Source: an uncultured Bryobacterales bacterium
GTDB taxonomy: Bacteria; Acidobacteriota; Terriglobia; Bryobacterales; Bryobacteraceae
NCBI GenBank assembly: GCA_937959285.1
Contig: CALGAR010000081.1
Location: 1-64,000, forward strand
Reading direction: 5' to 3'
Length of the DNA stretch: 64,000 nt
Translations under genes and position numbers: made by a program
Part shown: one piece after another, positions 15,916 through 24,841 of the stretch
How positions within the stretch are numbered: the stretch's first letter is position 1
Layout: each line of letters begins with the position of its first letter
The notes under the pieces: model-generated
Database searches by the model: none
What the model was told of the DNA's origin: nothing
What the model saw: only the letters and a program-made list of their open reading frames with translations

Positions 15916-16989
15916 CTAGCTGTGACGAATCACCAGAACGTCCCCGTCCTTGACGATGTAGTCCTTCCCTTCCAGACGCAGCAGTCCCTTCTCCCGCACT
16001 CCCGCATACCCGTTGAAATCGATGAGGGTTTTCCAGTTGACGACTTCCGCGCGGATGAACTTCTTCTCAAAGTCGGAGTGGATGGCTCCAGCGGCCTTCA
16101 CGGCGGTGCTGTTCTGCGGGATCGTCCAGGCCCGGACTTCCGTCTCGCCCGCGGTAAGGAAGCTCATCAGCCCCAGCAGCGAGTACGTCGCGGAGATCAG
16201 ACGCACCAGGCCGGACTCGCTTAATCCGTAGCTCGCAAGGTATTCCTTGGCCTCTTCCGGCGCAAGTTCCGCAAGTTCGGCTTCAATCTTTCCGCACACC
16301 GCGGTGACTGCGGTTTTCGGGCGATTGGCTAAGGGGCCTTCCCGGTACTCCTTCTCGATCTCCGCCATTCGAGGAGCGTCGGCCTCGCCGAGGTTCAGCA
16401 CATACAGCACTGGCTTGAGCGAGAGGAACTGAAAGCCGCGAATTCGCTTCTCCTCTTCGGCTGTGAATTCGAGGCCCCGCAGAGGCTTATTCTCTTCGAG
16501 CGCGGCCTTGCATCGCAGCAGGAGTTCATACTCCTGGTCCAATTCCGGATTCTTAATCTTCTTGCGATCCTTCTCGAGGCGCTCCAGGCGCTTTTCCACC
16601 ACCACCAGATCGCTCAGAATCAATTCCGTCTCGACATCCTCGAGGTCCCGCAGAGGATCCACACTGCCCTTTTCGTGGGGAACCATCTCGTCCTCGAAGA
16701 CGCGCAGCACATGCGCTAGCGCGTCGACGACGCGCAAGCTCGCCAGGTAACTGGGATCGCGGAGGGCTTCCTTCGAAATGGCAGGAAAATCGAGGTACTC
16801 GACGGTGGCATACGTCACCTTGGGCGGCTCAAAGAGCTTGGCCAGTGCGTCCACCCGCTCGTCGGGCACCTTGGTCACGCCCACGCGCGCCTCCATGGAG
16901 CCAACCCGGGTCGCTTCGTGAACTCCCGTCAGGATAGTGAACAGCGATGTTTTGCCCGTCATGGGCAGGCCGATAATGGCAGTCTTCAT
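15916..16989 (-). CDS. ychF: YchF-like Obg-family ATPase/GTPase
   Basis: 357 aa, close to the usual 363. The P-loop is GLPMTGKTSL at the N-terminus (YchF proteins normally read GLPNVGKS). The G2/G3 region carries YLDFPAIS, the specificity motif is NLGEAD (family NxxE, which allows ATP), a coiled-coil insert lies near 115-175, and a C-terminal TGS domain ends KDYIVKDGDVLVIRHS. YchF associates with ribosomes and stress responses. The open frame extends 43 codons further into the moxR gene, but ATG 16989 starts at the family N-terminus and has AGAAGAAG upstream. It lies 19 bp behind moxR, so the two form an operon. Confidence 0.88.
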   Translation of the reverse strand: MKTAIIGLPMTGKTSLFTILTGVHEATRVGSMEARVGVTKVPDERVDALAKLFEPPKVTYATVEYLDFPAISKEALRDPSYLASLRVVDALAHVLRVFEDEMVPHEKGSVDPLRDLEDVETELILSDLVVVEKRLERLEKDRKKIKNPELDQEYELLLRCKAALEENKPLRGLEFTAEEEKRIRGFQFLSLKPVLYVLNLGEADAPRMAEIEKEYREGPLANRPKTAVTAVCGKIEAELAELAPEEAKEYLASYGLSESGLVRLISATYSLLGLMSFLTAGETEVRAWTIPQNSTAVKAAGAIHSDFEKKFIRAEVVNWKTLIDFNGYAGVREKGLLRLEGKDYIVKDGDVLVIRHS

Positions 16990-17008
16990 AGATACGATTT
17001 CTTCTTCT

Positions 17009-17977
17009 CTAGAGCGGAACGTCGACTGAGGTAAGGATATCCTGTATGATGCGGTCGGCGGTTTCAGACCTCCGGGATGAAAGCGCGGCTCGATTGTTGA
17101 CAACAACGCGATGAGCAAAGACGGGCACAGCCAAGCGCTTCACATCATCCGGCAGGACGTAGTCGCGTCCTTCGATCAAGGCGAGCGCCTGGGCCGCTCG
17201 GTAGAGCGCCTGTGAGCCTCGCGGGCTAACCCCCAAAGAAAGGGACTCATGAGTGCGCGTCTTTTCCACAATCGCCAGCATGTAGTCGACAATCGAGTCA
17301 TCTACCGTCACCCGTTCCACGGTGGACTGGATCTGTACCAAATCCTCCGCGCCAATCACCCCTCCGATCGGCCCGGACCGGCTGGCGTCCGTGCTCCGCA
17401 GAATCTCGCGTTCGCTGGCGGGATCCGGGTAGCCAATCTGAATCCGCATCAGGAAACGGTCCATTTGCGATTCGGGAAGCGGATATGTGCCATGATGCTC
17501 GACGGGGTTTTGGGTGGCGATGACCATAAAAGGCTCGCTCATCGGGTACGACCTGCCGTCGATTGTCACTTGCAGTTCATTCATGGCTTCGAGCAGCGCC
17601 GATTGAGTCTTCGGTGTCGCGCGGTTGATTTCGTCCGCCAGCAGGAAATTCGTGAAGATCGGACCGGGCTTAAACTCGAACTCCCGCGAATGGGCATTGT
17701 AGACTGTCACACCCAGCACGTCGCTCGGCAGCATGTCGCTCGTAAACTGCACCCTCTGGAAAGTGCATCGCACAAGCCTGGCCAGAGCGTGGGCCAGTGT
17801 GGTCTTCCCGACTCCCGGAACGTCCTCGATCAGCAGGTGGCCCTTGGCGAGGAGACACACGAGGGACAGGCGCAATACCTCTGCCTTTCCACGGATTACC
17901 GAGCCTAGGGCAGCTTCGAGATCTGTCAGCTTCGAGTGCGCAACCGGCGGGGCATCCGAGAGTTCCCGCGGCGTCAT
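17009..17977 (-). CDS. MoxR family AAA+ ATPase
   Basis: 322 aa chaperone-like AAA+ protein. Walker A is EDVPGVGKTTLA (about residue 51), Walker B is LLADEINRA (about 113), sensor 1 is IATQNPVE, then PESQMDRF with the Arg-finger region, and a C-terminal lid with LGVSPRGSQAL. MoxR proteins usually mature or insert cofactors into partner proteins with VWA domains, but here no DUF58 or VWA gene follows. The downstream gene is the YchF-like GTPase. It is divergent from the GH5-like gene. Confidence 0.93.
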   Translation of the reverse strand: MTPRELSDAPPVAHSKLTDLEAALGSVIRGKAEVLRLSLVCLLAKGHLLIEDVPGVGKTTLAHALARLVRCTFQRVQFTSDMLPSDVLGVTVYNAHSREFEFKPGPIFTNFLLADEINRATPKTQSALLEAMNELQVTIDGRSYPMSEPFMVIATQNPVEHHGTYPLPESQMDRFLMRIQIGYPDPASEREILRSTDASRSGPIGGVIGAEDLVQIQSTVERVTVDDSIVDYMLAIVEKTRTHESLSLGVSPRGSQALYRAAQALALIEGRDYVLPDDVKRLAVPVFAHRVVVNNRAALSSRRSETADRIIQDILTSVDVPL

Positions 17978-18112
17978 CCCTTCTATGATAGCGGATCACC
18001 GTCCCCGCTACCCTCATACTGCTCAGCAGCACCGCGAGGTATGAGAGTGCCGCAATAGGCTAGCACGAACCGCCGCTCCTCTAAACAGGTAAAGTGGAAG
18101 TTAGGATCAAGT

Positions 18113-19075
18113 TTGTCGCTTTCACACAACCTGGACCCATTGTGGACACGGGGAAACCAGATCATCTCGGCCCGGACTGGCAGAAGGATCGTTTTGCGCG
18201 GGGTGAACCGCTCGGGGCTCGAGTACTCCGAGCCAGGGACAGCCGGATTCCTTGCGTCTGCCGGGATTTCCCGCGCAGAGATACAGGAGATTGCCAGTTG
18301 GGGCTGCAGTATCGTCCGCCTTCCCTTCAATCAGGACTGGGCGCTGCACGGAAGAGGGGCTTTCTCTGCCGAAAGCTACCTGCAAGCCCTCGACACCACG
18401 ATTCTCTGGGCTTCTGAGTTCGAAATGTATACTCTGCTCGATCTGCAGTGGCTTTCAGCCGACATCGAATGGGGCTGCCTCAAGGACGGCTCCGTCAACC
18501 GCGTAGCGCCGCTCCCAGATCGGGGCTCTCTCCTGCTTTGGCGAATCCTCGCGGAGCGCTACCGGGAGGAACCGGCTGTCCTCTACGACCTCTTCAATGA
18601 ACCACACGATCCCCTGCTCGATGATCCGCATCCAGTCCTGGACCTCTCCGGCAGCGAGATCCCGGGACGGCGGGTTTCTGCCGAGGTTTGGTCTGAGTGG
18701 GCGGACACGTTGATCGGCACGATTCGGGAGGCCCATCCCCGCGCCCTCATCTTCGTTTCCGGCACCAACTGGGGCTATGACCTGCGCGGCATCACCGTGA
18801 ATGGGGAAGGCGTAGTCCTTTCCACCCACATCTATCGCGGCAAGCAGCCCTCGTGGGAACGGGCGTTTGGAACCATTGCAGCGTCGAGGCCAGTATTCGC
18901 CGCGGAATGGGGCGGAGAGGATGGCGATGTCGCCTGGGGTCGGAACCTGGCCGAGTACCTCCGAAGCATCGGTATTGGCTGGACAGCCTGGAGCTGGCGC
19001 GACTGGCCGTATCTTCTTTCCAAAGGCAGACCGACCCGCTTCGGGGAGTTAGTTAAGGCGGAACTGGCAGGGTGA
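18113..19075 (+). CDS. GH5-like glycoside hydrolase without signal peptide
   Basis: 320 aa (beta/alpha)8 enzyme. It has RIVLRGVNRSGLEY at the N-terminus, a WGCSIVRLPFNQDW strand, the proposed acid/base Glu in YDLFNEPHD (about 163), THIYRG, and the nucleophile Glu in FAAEWGG (about 265). It belongs to the cellulase/mannanase-like group, and the exact substrate is open. No export signal is visible, which is unusual for this family. The frame starts at TTG 18113, with AGGA 6 nt upstream, and no in-frame ATG fits. It overlaps the next gene as GTGA. Confidence 0.83.
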   Translation: MSLSHNLDPLWTRGNQIISARTGRRIVLRGVNRSGLEYSEPGTAGFLASAGISRAEIQEIASWGCSIVRLPFNQDWALHGRGAFSAESYLQALDTTILWASEFEMYTLLDLQWLSADIEWGCLKDGSVNRVAPLPDRGSLLLWRILAERYREEPAVLYDLFNEPHDPLLDDPHPVLDLSGSEIPGRRVSAEVWSEWADTLIGTIREAHPRALIFVSGTNWGYDLRGITVNGEGVVLSTHIYRGKQPSWERAFGTIAASRPVFAAEWGGEDGDVAWGRNLAEYLRSIGIGWTAWSWRDWPYLLSKGRPTRFGELVKAELAG

Positions 19076-20250
19076 GTCAACAGTTCGACGTCCTCGTTCT
19101 CGGAGGCGGCGCGGCCGGGCTCTTCTGCGCCGCCGAGGCTGGCAAACGCGGCCGGCGAGTGGCCGTCCTGGAACATAATCGCGAGATTGGCCGGAAAATC
19201 CTGATCTCTGGCGGAGGGCGCTGCAACTTTACCAACCTGAATGTCAGCGCTGCCAACTTCCTGTCTGAAAACCCGCACTTTACGAAGTCCGCACTGGCAA
19301 GATATCGTCCCTCGGACTTCATACGCCTCATCGAAAAGCATCGCATTCCCTACCACGAGAAGAAGCTCGGGCAGCTATTCTGCGACCACTCATCGCGCGA
19401 CATCGTTGAGATGCTGCGCCGCGAGTGTGAGGCGGCAGGAGCCGCTATCTATACCAACTGCCGCGTCCAGCATGTGCGAAGGGACACACGCTACACCGTC
19501 GAAACCTCCCTGGGAGACTTTGTGGCTCCCGCCGTTGTTGTCGCCACCGGCGGGCTGTCCATTCCAAAGATCGGCGCTACAGGCCTTGGCTACGACATCG
19601 CACGGCGATTCGGGTTGAACATCATCCCGTGCCGCCCTGCCCTGGTTCCGCTCATTCTCGATCCCGAATTCCGAACCCGCTATTGCGACCTGGCCGGCGT
19701 AGCGTTGGAGGTCATCGCAGCAAGCAATGGAGCCAAATTCCGCGAGAAGATGCTGATTACGCATCGCGGGCTGAGCGGCCCGGCTATCTTGCAGATCTCC
19801 TCCTACTGGCGCCCCAGCAGAGAGATTCAACTTGACCTGATGCCCGGAGTGAACTTTGCCGGAGAACTGCTGGAGCGGAAAGCAGCGCGCGACCGGAGCA
19901 CATTGAAGACAATCCTCGCCAACCACGTCCCGGTACGTCTCGCCGAACGATGGGTTGAAACGCACCGGATCAACGGCCCGGTCGCCAGGCTTCGTGACCG
20001 GGATCTTTGTGCCGTCGCAGAAGATCTTCACTGCTGGCGGCTCCGGCCATGCGCCACCGAAGGCTATGAGAAAGCAGAGGTGACAGCGGGAGGCGTCGAC
20101 ACAGAGGAATTGTCGTCGAAAACGTTCGAAGCCAAGAAAGCGCCGGGGCTCTACTTTATCGGGGAGGTTGTCGACGTCACAGGGTGGCTGGGCGGCTATA
20201 ACTTTCACTGGGCCTGGGCTTCCGCATGGTGCGCGGGACAGGCGGTCTGA
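19072..20250 (+). CDS. HI0933/YhiN-family FAD-dependent flavoprotein
   Basis: 392 aa. The N-terminal Rossmann motif is VLGGGAAGLFCAAEA, followed by the family hallmark ISGGGRCNFTN near residue 45, PAVVVATGGLSIPKIGATG, a middle insert domain, and a C-terminal FAD motif GLYFIGEVVDVTGWLGGYNF. Members are putative NAD(P)/FAD oxidoreductases of unknown substrate. The start is GTG 19072, overlapping the stop of the GH5-like gene, so the two are translationally coupled. Confidence 0.92.
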   Translation: MSQQFDVLVLGGGAAGLFCAAEAGKRGRRVAVLEHNREIGRKILISGGGRCNFTNLNVSAANFLSENPHFTKSALARYRPSDFIRLIEKHRIPYHEKKLGQLFCDHSSRDIVEMLRRECEAAGAAIYTNCRVQHVRRDTRYTVETSLGDFVAPAVVVATGGLSIPKIGATGLGYDIARRFGLNIIPCRPALVPLILDPEFRTRYCDLAGVALEVIAASNGAKFREKMLITHRGLSGPAILQISSYWRPSREIQLDLMPGVNFAGELLERKAARDRSTLKTILANHVPVRLAERWVETHRINGPVARLRDRDLCAVAEDLHCWRLRPCATEGYEKAEVTAGGVDTEELSSKTFEAKKAPGLYFIGEVVDVTGWLGGYNFHWAWASAWCAGQAV

Positions 20251-20339
20251 CTGCGCCTGAGAAATTTACCCGAGTTTCCACACGGAATAGACATAGGGGT
20301 AAGACCATAGGGTTTCGTCACTAGCGAGGTTGGAGAACG

Positions 20340-20945
20340 ATGGGACTGGAAGCGAGATGCGTGGCTCGCTATGGCGAGCAGACGTGTGAGGGGAAGGCTC
20401 ATCTCGAAAGCGACCGGGTCAAGTTCCGGGGGCAGTTTCGGTTCGAAATCCCATTCAACGATATCTCTTCCGTAGAGGATACAGAGCAGGCGCTCACGAT
20501 ACGAACAAGGTCGGAAGTTGCGGTGCTGGAGCTCGGCCCGGCCTCTGCAAAATGGGCAGCCCGGATTCGTAACCCCCGAGGGAGGCTCGACAAGCTCGGG
20601 GTGAAACGAGGCATGCGGGTATCCGTGCAGGGCGCCTTTACGGAGGATTTCGTCAATGAGCTGCGCGACCGCGGAGTGACGATCAACGCCAAACCCGCAG
20701 CTTCAACCGAGATCGTATTCCTTGGAGTCGAGACAAGCGCGCAGCTCAGCAAGCTGGAGCGGCTGGAAAAAGCCATCCCGCGCAACGCCGCGATTTGGGT
20801 GATTTATCCGAAGGGGCAGCCGCATATCACGCAGGCGCAAGTCCTGTCTGCGATCAGGCAGGCTGGTCTTGTCGACACAAAAGTCGCCTCCTTCTCACAG
20901 ACACATACCGCTCTGAAGGCGGTCGTGCCGGCTACTGCCCGGTAA
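20340..20945 (+). CDS. DUF3052-like protein
   Basis: 201 aa, cytoplasmic. The N-terminal half (1-75) is a small beta-rich domain. The C-terminal half (about 80-195) resembles DUF3052: LGVKRGMRVSVQG, then a region ending PRNAAIWVIYPKGQPHIT and IRQAGLVDTKVASFSQTHTALK. Function is unknown for the family. It starts with ATG after GGTTGGAGAACG and ends 2 bp from the convergent PEBP gene, so no terminator can fit between them. Confidence 0.75.
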   Translation: MGLEARCVARYGEQTCEGKAHLESDRVKFRGQFRFEIPFNDISSVEDTEQALTIRTRSEVAVLELGPASAKWAARIRNPRGRLDKLGVKRGMRVSVQGAFTEDFVNELRDRGVTINAKPAASTEIVFLGVETSAQLSKLERLEKAIPRNAAIWVIYPKGQPHITQAQVLSAIRQAGLVDTKVASFSQTHTALKAVVPATAR

Positions 20946-20947
20946 AG

Positions 20948-21406
20948 CTATTTGCGTTCGTAGCGGCCCATACACTGCGCCTCCCCAAGCACGTGGCCGC
21001 GAATTGCAAGCTCAACGCCGACGCGGTTCTCTCCGTCGCGCAGCCCCAGGGATGGCACATTCAGCGCAAAGAGCCGAAAGAAGTAACGATGCGGGCCGTG
21101 GCCCTTGGGAGGACAGGGGCCGCCATAGCCAAGCTTTCCAAAGTCGTTGGAGCCGCTCATCCCCAGCCGTCCCGGCTGAAATCCCTGCTCAAGCTGATGG
21201 ACTTCGGCCGGGATGTCATAGAGAAGCCAGTGGGTCCACGTCCGCGAGGGGGCGTCGGGGTCCTCAACAATCAAAGCGAAGCTTTTGACGCCTTCCGGCT
21301 CCCCGGACCATGTCAGGGGCGGCGAAACGTTTGCACCGTCGCAGGTGTGAATGATCGGGATGTTTCCGCCCTCGGGAAACGCACTGCTCGTCAACTGAAA
21401 GGCCAT
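20948..21406 (-). CDS. YbhB/YbcL family (PEBP/Raf-kinase-inhibitor-like) protein
   Basis: 152 aa, single-domain phosphatidylethanolamine-binding-protein fold. The signature LIVEDPDAPSRTWTHW lies at about 45-60 and the second conserved region YGGPCPPKGHGPHRYFF at about 94-110. Bacterial members bind anionic ligands in this pocket, and their physiological role is unclear. No signal peptide is present. The gene is single, convergent with the DUF3052-like gene and divergent from the M15-lysozyme fusion. Confidence 0.93.
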   Translation of the reverse strand: MAFQLTSSAFPEGGNIPIIHTCDGANVSPPLTWSGEPEGVKSFALIVEDPDAPSRTWTHWLLYDIPAEVHQLEQGFQPGRLGMSGSNDFGKLGYGGPCPPKGHGPHRYFFRLFALNVPSLGLRDGENRVGVELAIRGHVLGEAQCMGRYERK

Positions 21407-21594
21407 GCAGACTCCTACACGTGTTGTCTTCGCGTTGGCTTTGTACTGCCGCCGGTTTTACCGGGCGCCAGCGGGAGCGGGCAGTCAAAGCCAGCTTAAG
21501 AAGTTGTTTGCGCGTTTGTAAAGTGCCATCCTGGTGACATTCTAAAGATCCGTTGGGGCTGCGAAACGTTGCGCGCGCCGTCGACACTTAGGAA

Positions 21595-21600
21595 TATAAT
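21595..21600 (+). promoter_or_regulatory. Candidate -10 box for the M15-lysozyme fusion gene
   Basis: A TATAAT hexamer lies 29 bp before the ATG at 21630 in a noncoding gap. No convincing -35 hexamer occurs at 16-18 bp (a TTGCGC lies 20 bp upstream), so this is only a candidate. Confidence 0.35.
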
Positions 21601-21629
21601 CTTGCGCTGCCATACCAGGGAGATTTGTT

Positions 21630-22853
21630 ATGAGTTCACTGACACAGCGAAGTACCGATATGAGCCGTCTGCATCCAGTGTTTCGGGAAAAGGCCCAAGC
21701 GGTACTCGATCGCCTGAACGCGGAAGGAATTCCGTTCCGGATCTTCGAAGGTTACCGGTCGCCCCAGCGCCAGCAGTTCCTTTATTCGCAAGGCCGCACG
21801 GCCCCAGGCGATATTGTCACGAATGCAAAGCCCTGGAGTTCGTACCATCAGTACGGGCTGGCGGCTGACTTTGTGCTCTTCATCGACGGCAAGTGGAGTT
21901 GGGATACCAGCGGGCCAAGAGCCGCGTGCTGGGACAAGCTTCATGCGATCGGACGGGAAGTGGGGCTGGAACCGCTGAGCTGGGAGAAGCCCCACCTGCA
22001 ACTCTGCGGTATATCGATTGACGATCTGCGCAGCGGCCGCTATCCGGATGGCGGTGATGACAGCTGGGCAGAAGCCATGGAGGAAGCGATCAGCACCTGG
22101 AGCGGTGAGCCCGCAGCTCCGCCGGTTCCCGACGTTTTGCCTCAACGGCCTCCCCTTTCCGACCTGGAGCTCCCGCTACAGTTTCAGAGCAGGTTCGGCG
22201 GCCGGGAATGGTGCACTACGCCCGAAGGCGTCTTGATTCGAGAAAACGGCAAAACCCAGCTGTTGCGCACGGCCGGGGAACCTATCACGTGCACGAGGAT
22301 CTGGGAATTATACGGAACGATCATTCGGGAAGTAAGCGCTCGCCACAATGTGCCCGCAGCGCTGATCATGATGACTATCGCAACCGAGACCGGCTTTGCA
22401 CGGCAGCAGAATTTCACAGGACCAGTGACGTTCCGATGGGAGCCGGGGGTGCGAGTAACCGACTTGGGCGAGCCGCGCTACGGAGATTACAGCGCCGGTC
22501 CGATGCAGACGCTCGCCAGCACAGCCCGGGCCATCATTCGCATGAAAGGATTGCCGCTCGACCCCTTTGCAGTGGCTCCTCCGTACGAACGGCGGCCCGA
22601 ACCGCCTGCCACGCACCCCATGTATGATCCCGCGATTAGTATCGAGCTCGGAGCAGCGGTCATCAGAGACGTCTGGGACCAGCACAACGGCGATCCCATA
22701 CTGGCGGCCGCCTGCTACAACGCCGGCGGTATCAAGGAAAGTACGAGCAACCCCTGGAGGCTGCGATGTGCGGGAGATCACTTGGATCGCGCGGCCAGAT
22801 GGTATGGGGATGCCTGTGCCGTCCTCGCTAAGGTCTACGGCTCTCCGAGCTGA
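21630..22853 (+). CDS. M15 peptidase fused to a lysozyme/transglycosylase-like domain
   Basis: 407 aa. The N-terminal domain (about 12-130) resembles M15 L-alanyl-D-glutamate endopeptidases: GYRSPQRQQFL, the zinc motif SYHQYGLAAD (H73, D80) and EKPHLQL (H122). A proline-rich linker (about 160-180) follows. The C-terminal domain (about 225-400) looks like a goose-type or SLT lysozyme: ALIMMTIATETGFA with the probable catalytic Glu253, SAGPMQTL, and AACYNAGGIKES. Such bifunctional wall hydrolases are typical of phage endolysins, but no signal peptide, holin or phage genes are here. The second ATG (21660) is also possible. The 3' end overlaps the convergent histidine kinase gene by 19 bp. Confidence 0.8.
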   Translation: MSSLTQRSTDMSRLHPVFREKAQAVLDRLNAEGIPFRIFEGYRSPQRQQFLYSQGRTAPGDIVTNAKPWSSYHQYGLAADFVLFIDGKWSWDTSGPRAACWDKLHAIGREVGLEPLSWEKPHLQLCGISIDDLRSGRYPDGGDDSWAEAMEEAISTWSGEPAAPPVPDVLPQRPPLSDLELPLQFQSRFGGREWCTTPEGVLIRENGKTQLLRTAGEPITCTRIWELYGTIIREVSARHNVPAALIMMTIATETGFARQQNFTGPVTFRWEPGVRVTDLGEPRYGDYSAGPMQTLASTARAIIRMKGLPLDPFAVAPPYERRPEPPATHPMYDPAISIELGAAVIRDVWDQHNGDPILAAACYNAGGIKESTSNPWRLRCAGDHLDRAARWYGDACAVLAKVYGSPS

Positions 22854-24778
22854 TGCTCCAGATTCCTGGGCAGGACCACCGTGAAGACGGAGCCTTTTCC
22901 CGGCTCGCTTTTCACCACGATGTCGCCCCGGTGCTTCTGTACGATGTGGAGCGAAGTGAACAGACTTACGCTCGCCCGGACACGCGATCCTCTGCTGTTG
23001 AAACGCGGATTAAACAGCTCCTGCAGCTCTTCGGCAGAAATGCCCCGTCCGGTGTCCGCAAACTCGATTCGAATCCACTCTTCGTCGGCGGAGGTTGTCA
23101 CGCGGATCTCGCCGGTTCCTTCGATGGCCTCGGCCGCGTTCCGCAGCAAGTGCATGAAGACCTGGTTGAGTTCGGGGGCATAGCAATAGATTTCCGGTAA
23201 GTGGCCGAACGCGGAGACCAGCCGGATTCGCCCGCGAAGCTCAGGGGCGATCAGGGTCAGCGTATTTTCGAGAGTTTCGTTGAGGTTCACCCGCTGGTAT
23301 CCGGCCTGATCGAGCCCGGCAAAAGACTTCAGACTCTGCACCAGCTTATCGATGCGCTTAACAGCATCTGATCCGGAACGATGGCTCTCTTTCAGCGTGT
23401 TGAGCGCATTCCAGAGACTCCGCCTCTGCCGTAGCGCTTCAAGCGACTCTGCAGTGCGGATGTTCGCCTCAATCTTCTCAACACTGCGTACCACCAGGTC
23501 GGTCAAACTGCGGATTGCACCGAGCGGTGAATTGACTTCATGGACCAAAGCGGCCACCAGCTTGCCAAGGGAAGCCATTTGCTCGCTCTGGACCAGTTCC
23601 GACTGCGCAGCCTGTAGCTCTTTCAGCAGAGCAGCAAGCTTCTCATTCTTTTCCTTCAGCTCGACATTGCGCAGGCGGTGAATCTCCGCATCCCTCTGTG
23701 CGCGCTCAAGCTCGAACCGGATTTGAAGATTTCGCATGCGGGTGCTGGTTTCTTCGCTGAACACCTGCTCGCGAACCCTCTGCGCCTCCTTGCGGTGGTG
23801 GAGCGCCTTGCAGAGGTTGCCCGATGCTTCGTAGGCCTCCGAAAGGTATAAGTGCGCCTGGAACTCTTTTGGCTTTGTCCCCAGGTCCTCGGCAATGTGC
23901 AGGGCTTCAAGCAGCGTCTCGAGCGCCTGATCCAGCTCGCTGCGCTTAAGAAAAAGCCGGCCGAGAAACAGGAGGCTGGTGGCTTCCGCCGGGCGGTTAC
24001 GCAGTTCCCTGCGAATGGCGAGGCTGCGCCGGTGCAGTTCCATCGCCAGTTCGTCTTCCCCGCGGTCCTGATACACCGCGCCAATGTCGCTGAGCGCCCG
24101 AGCCTCCCCTACGCGATTGTTGATGCTTTGAAAGAGCGCCAGGCTTTCACGGTGGACCCGCAATGCATCGTCCAGGTTTCCTAGAGCGTGATAAACCACA
24201 CCGAGGCCCGAGAGGGAACGTGCCTGGCCCATGATGTGATGCATCTCTGCGAAAAGTTCGTTCGACCGCTTGTGATAGCCGAGCGCCTGGTTATAGTCAC
24301 CGATGCTGTGATAGATGCCGCCCAGCACCGTATAGCACCAGGCCAATCCGGATTTGCAGATGGGCGGCCGTTCGAAATGCACGATCGCCTGCAGCCCCTG
24401 ACGCAGCGCTTCGTCGTAGTTGCCGAGGCTCCAATGGATGAGGGCGAGGATGGTGAGGGCCTCACCCTGGCCGTGTTCGTCCTGCTCCTCCTGGGCGAGA
24501 CGAAGCGCCTCGAATGCCTCCCGCAACGCCGCCGCGTAGTCCGACAGCATGTACTGCGCAAAGGCGGCGTTCCGGCACGCTGCCGATGTGCCCTTGTGGT
24601 ACCCGAACTGGCGGCTCAGTTTGAGGGCCTCTCCGGCAACCTCCAGAACGCCCTGCCAGTTTTCGCTTTCCCACATCTCCCGGGCCTGCGCGTTGAGCTC
24701 GTCGACGCGCTTCTCGAGAGCCGAGGAAGAAGAAGATGGCTCCTGCCCCTTGATCAAACTGCCGGGAATAGAGCTCAT
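22835..24778 (-). CDS. TPR-repeat sensor histidine kinase (soluble)
   Basis: 647 aa, no membrane segment. Residues about 20-340 form seven to eight TPR-type repeats, each with A-LG-Y--AL spacing. A coiled coil (about 340-400) leads into the dimerisation domain with H413 in VAALVHEVNSPLG. The ATPase domain has an N-box HLLRNAAEAI (about 543-552) and a G1 box DTGRGI (575-580). The G2 region (about 599-607) reads RVRASVSLF, where related kinases have glycines (GTGWGLF-type). It probably senses a protein or peptide through the TPRs. No response regulator is adjacent. Confidence 0.9.
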   Translation of the reverse strand: MSSIPGSLIKGQEPSSSSSALEKRVDELNAQAREMWESENWQGVLEVAGEALKLSRQFGYHKGTSAACRNAAFAQYMLSDYAAALREAFEALRLAQEEQDEHGQGEALTILALIHWSLGNYDEALRQGLQAIVHFERPPICKSGLAWCYTVLGGIYHSIGDYNQALGYHKRSNELFAEMHHIMGQARSLSGLGVVYHALGNLDDALRVHRESLALFQSINNRVGEARALSDIGAVYQDRGEDELAMELHRRSLAIRRELRNRPAEATSLLFLGRLFLKRSELDQALETLLEALHIAEDLGTKPKEFQAHLYLSEAYEASGNLCKALHHRKEAQRVREQVFSEETSTRMRNLQIRFELERAQRDAEIHRLRNVELKEKNEKLAALLKELQAAQSELVQSEQMASLGKLVAALVHEVNSPLGAIRSLTDLVVRSVEKIEANIRTAESLEALRQRRSLWNALNTLKESHRSGSDAVKRIDKLVQSLKSFAGLDQAGYQRVNLNETLENTLTLIAPELRGRIRLVSAFGHLPEIYCYAPELNQVFMHLLRNAAEAIEGTGEIRVTTSADEEWIRIEFADTGRGISAEELQELFNPRFNSRGSRVRASVSLFTSLHIVQKHRGDIVVKSEPGKGSVFTVVLPRNLEHQLGEP

Positions 24779-24841
24779 GATTTCTTCTATTCTCGCAGCT
24801 TCAGGCCCCCGGGCGGAGGTGCGCCCTCTCGGAGGTGGGAG

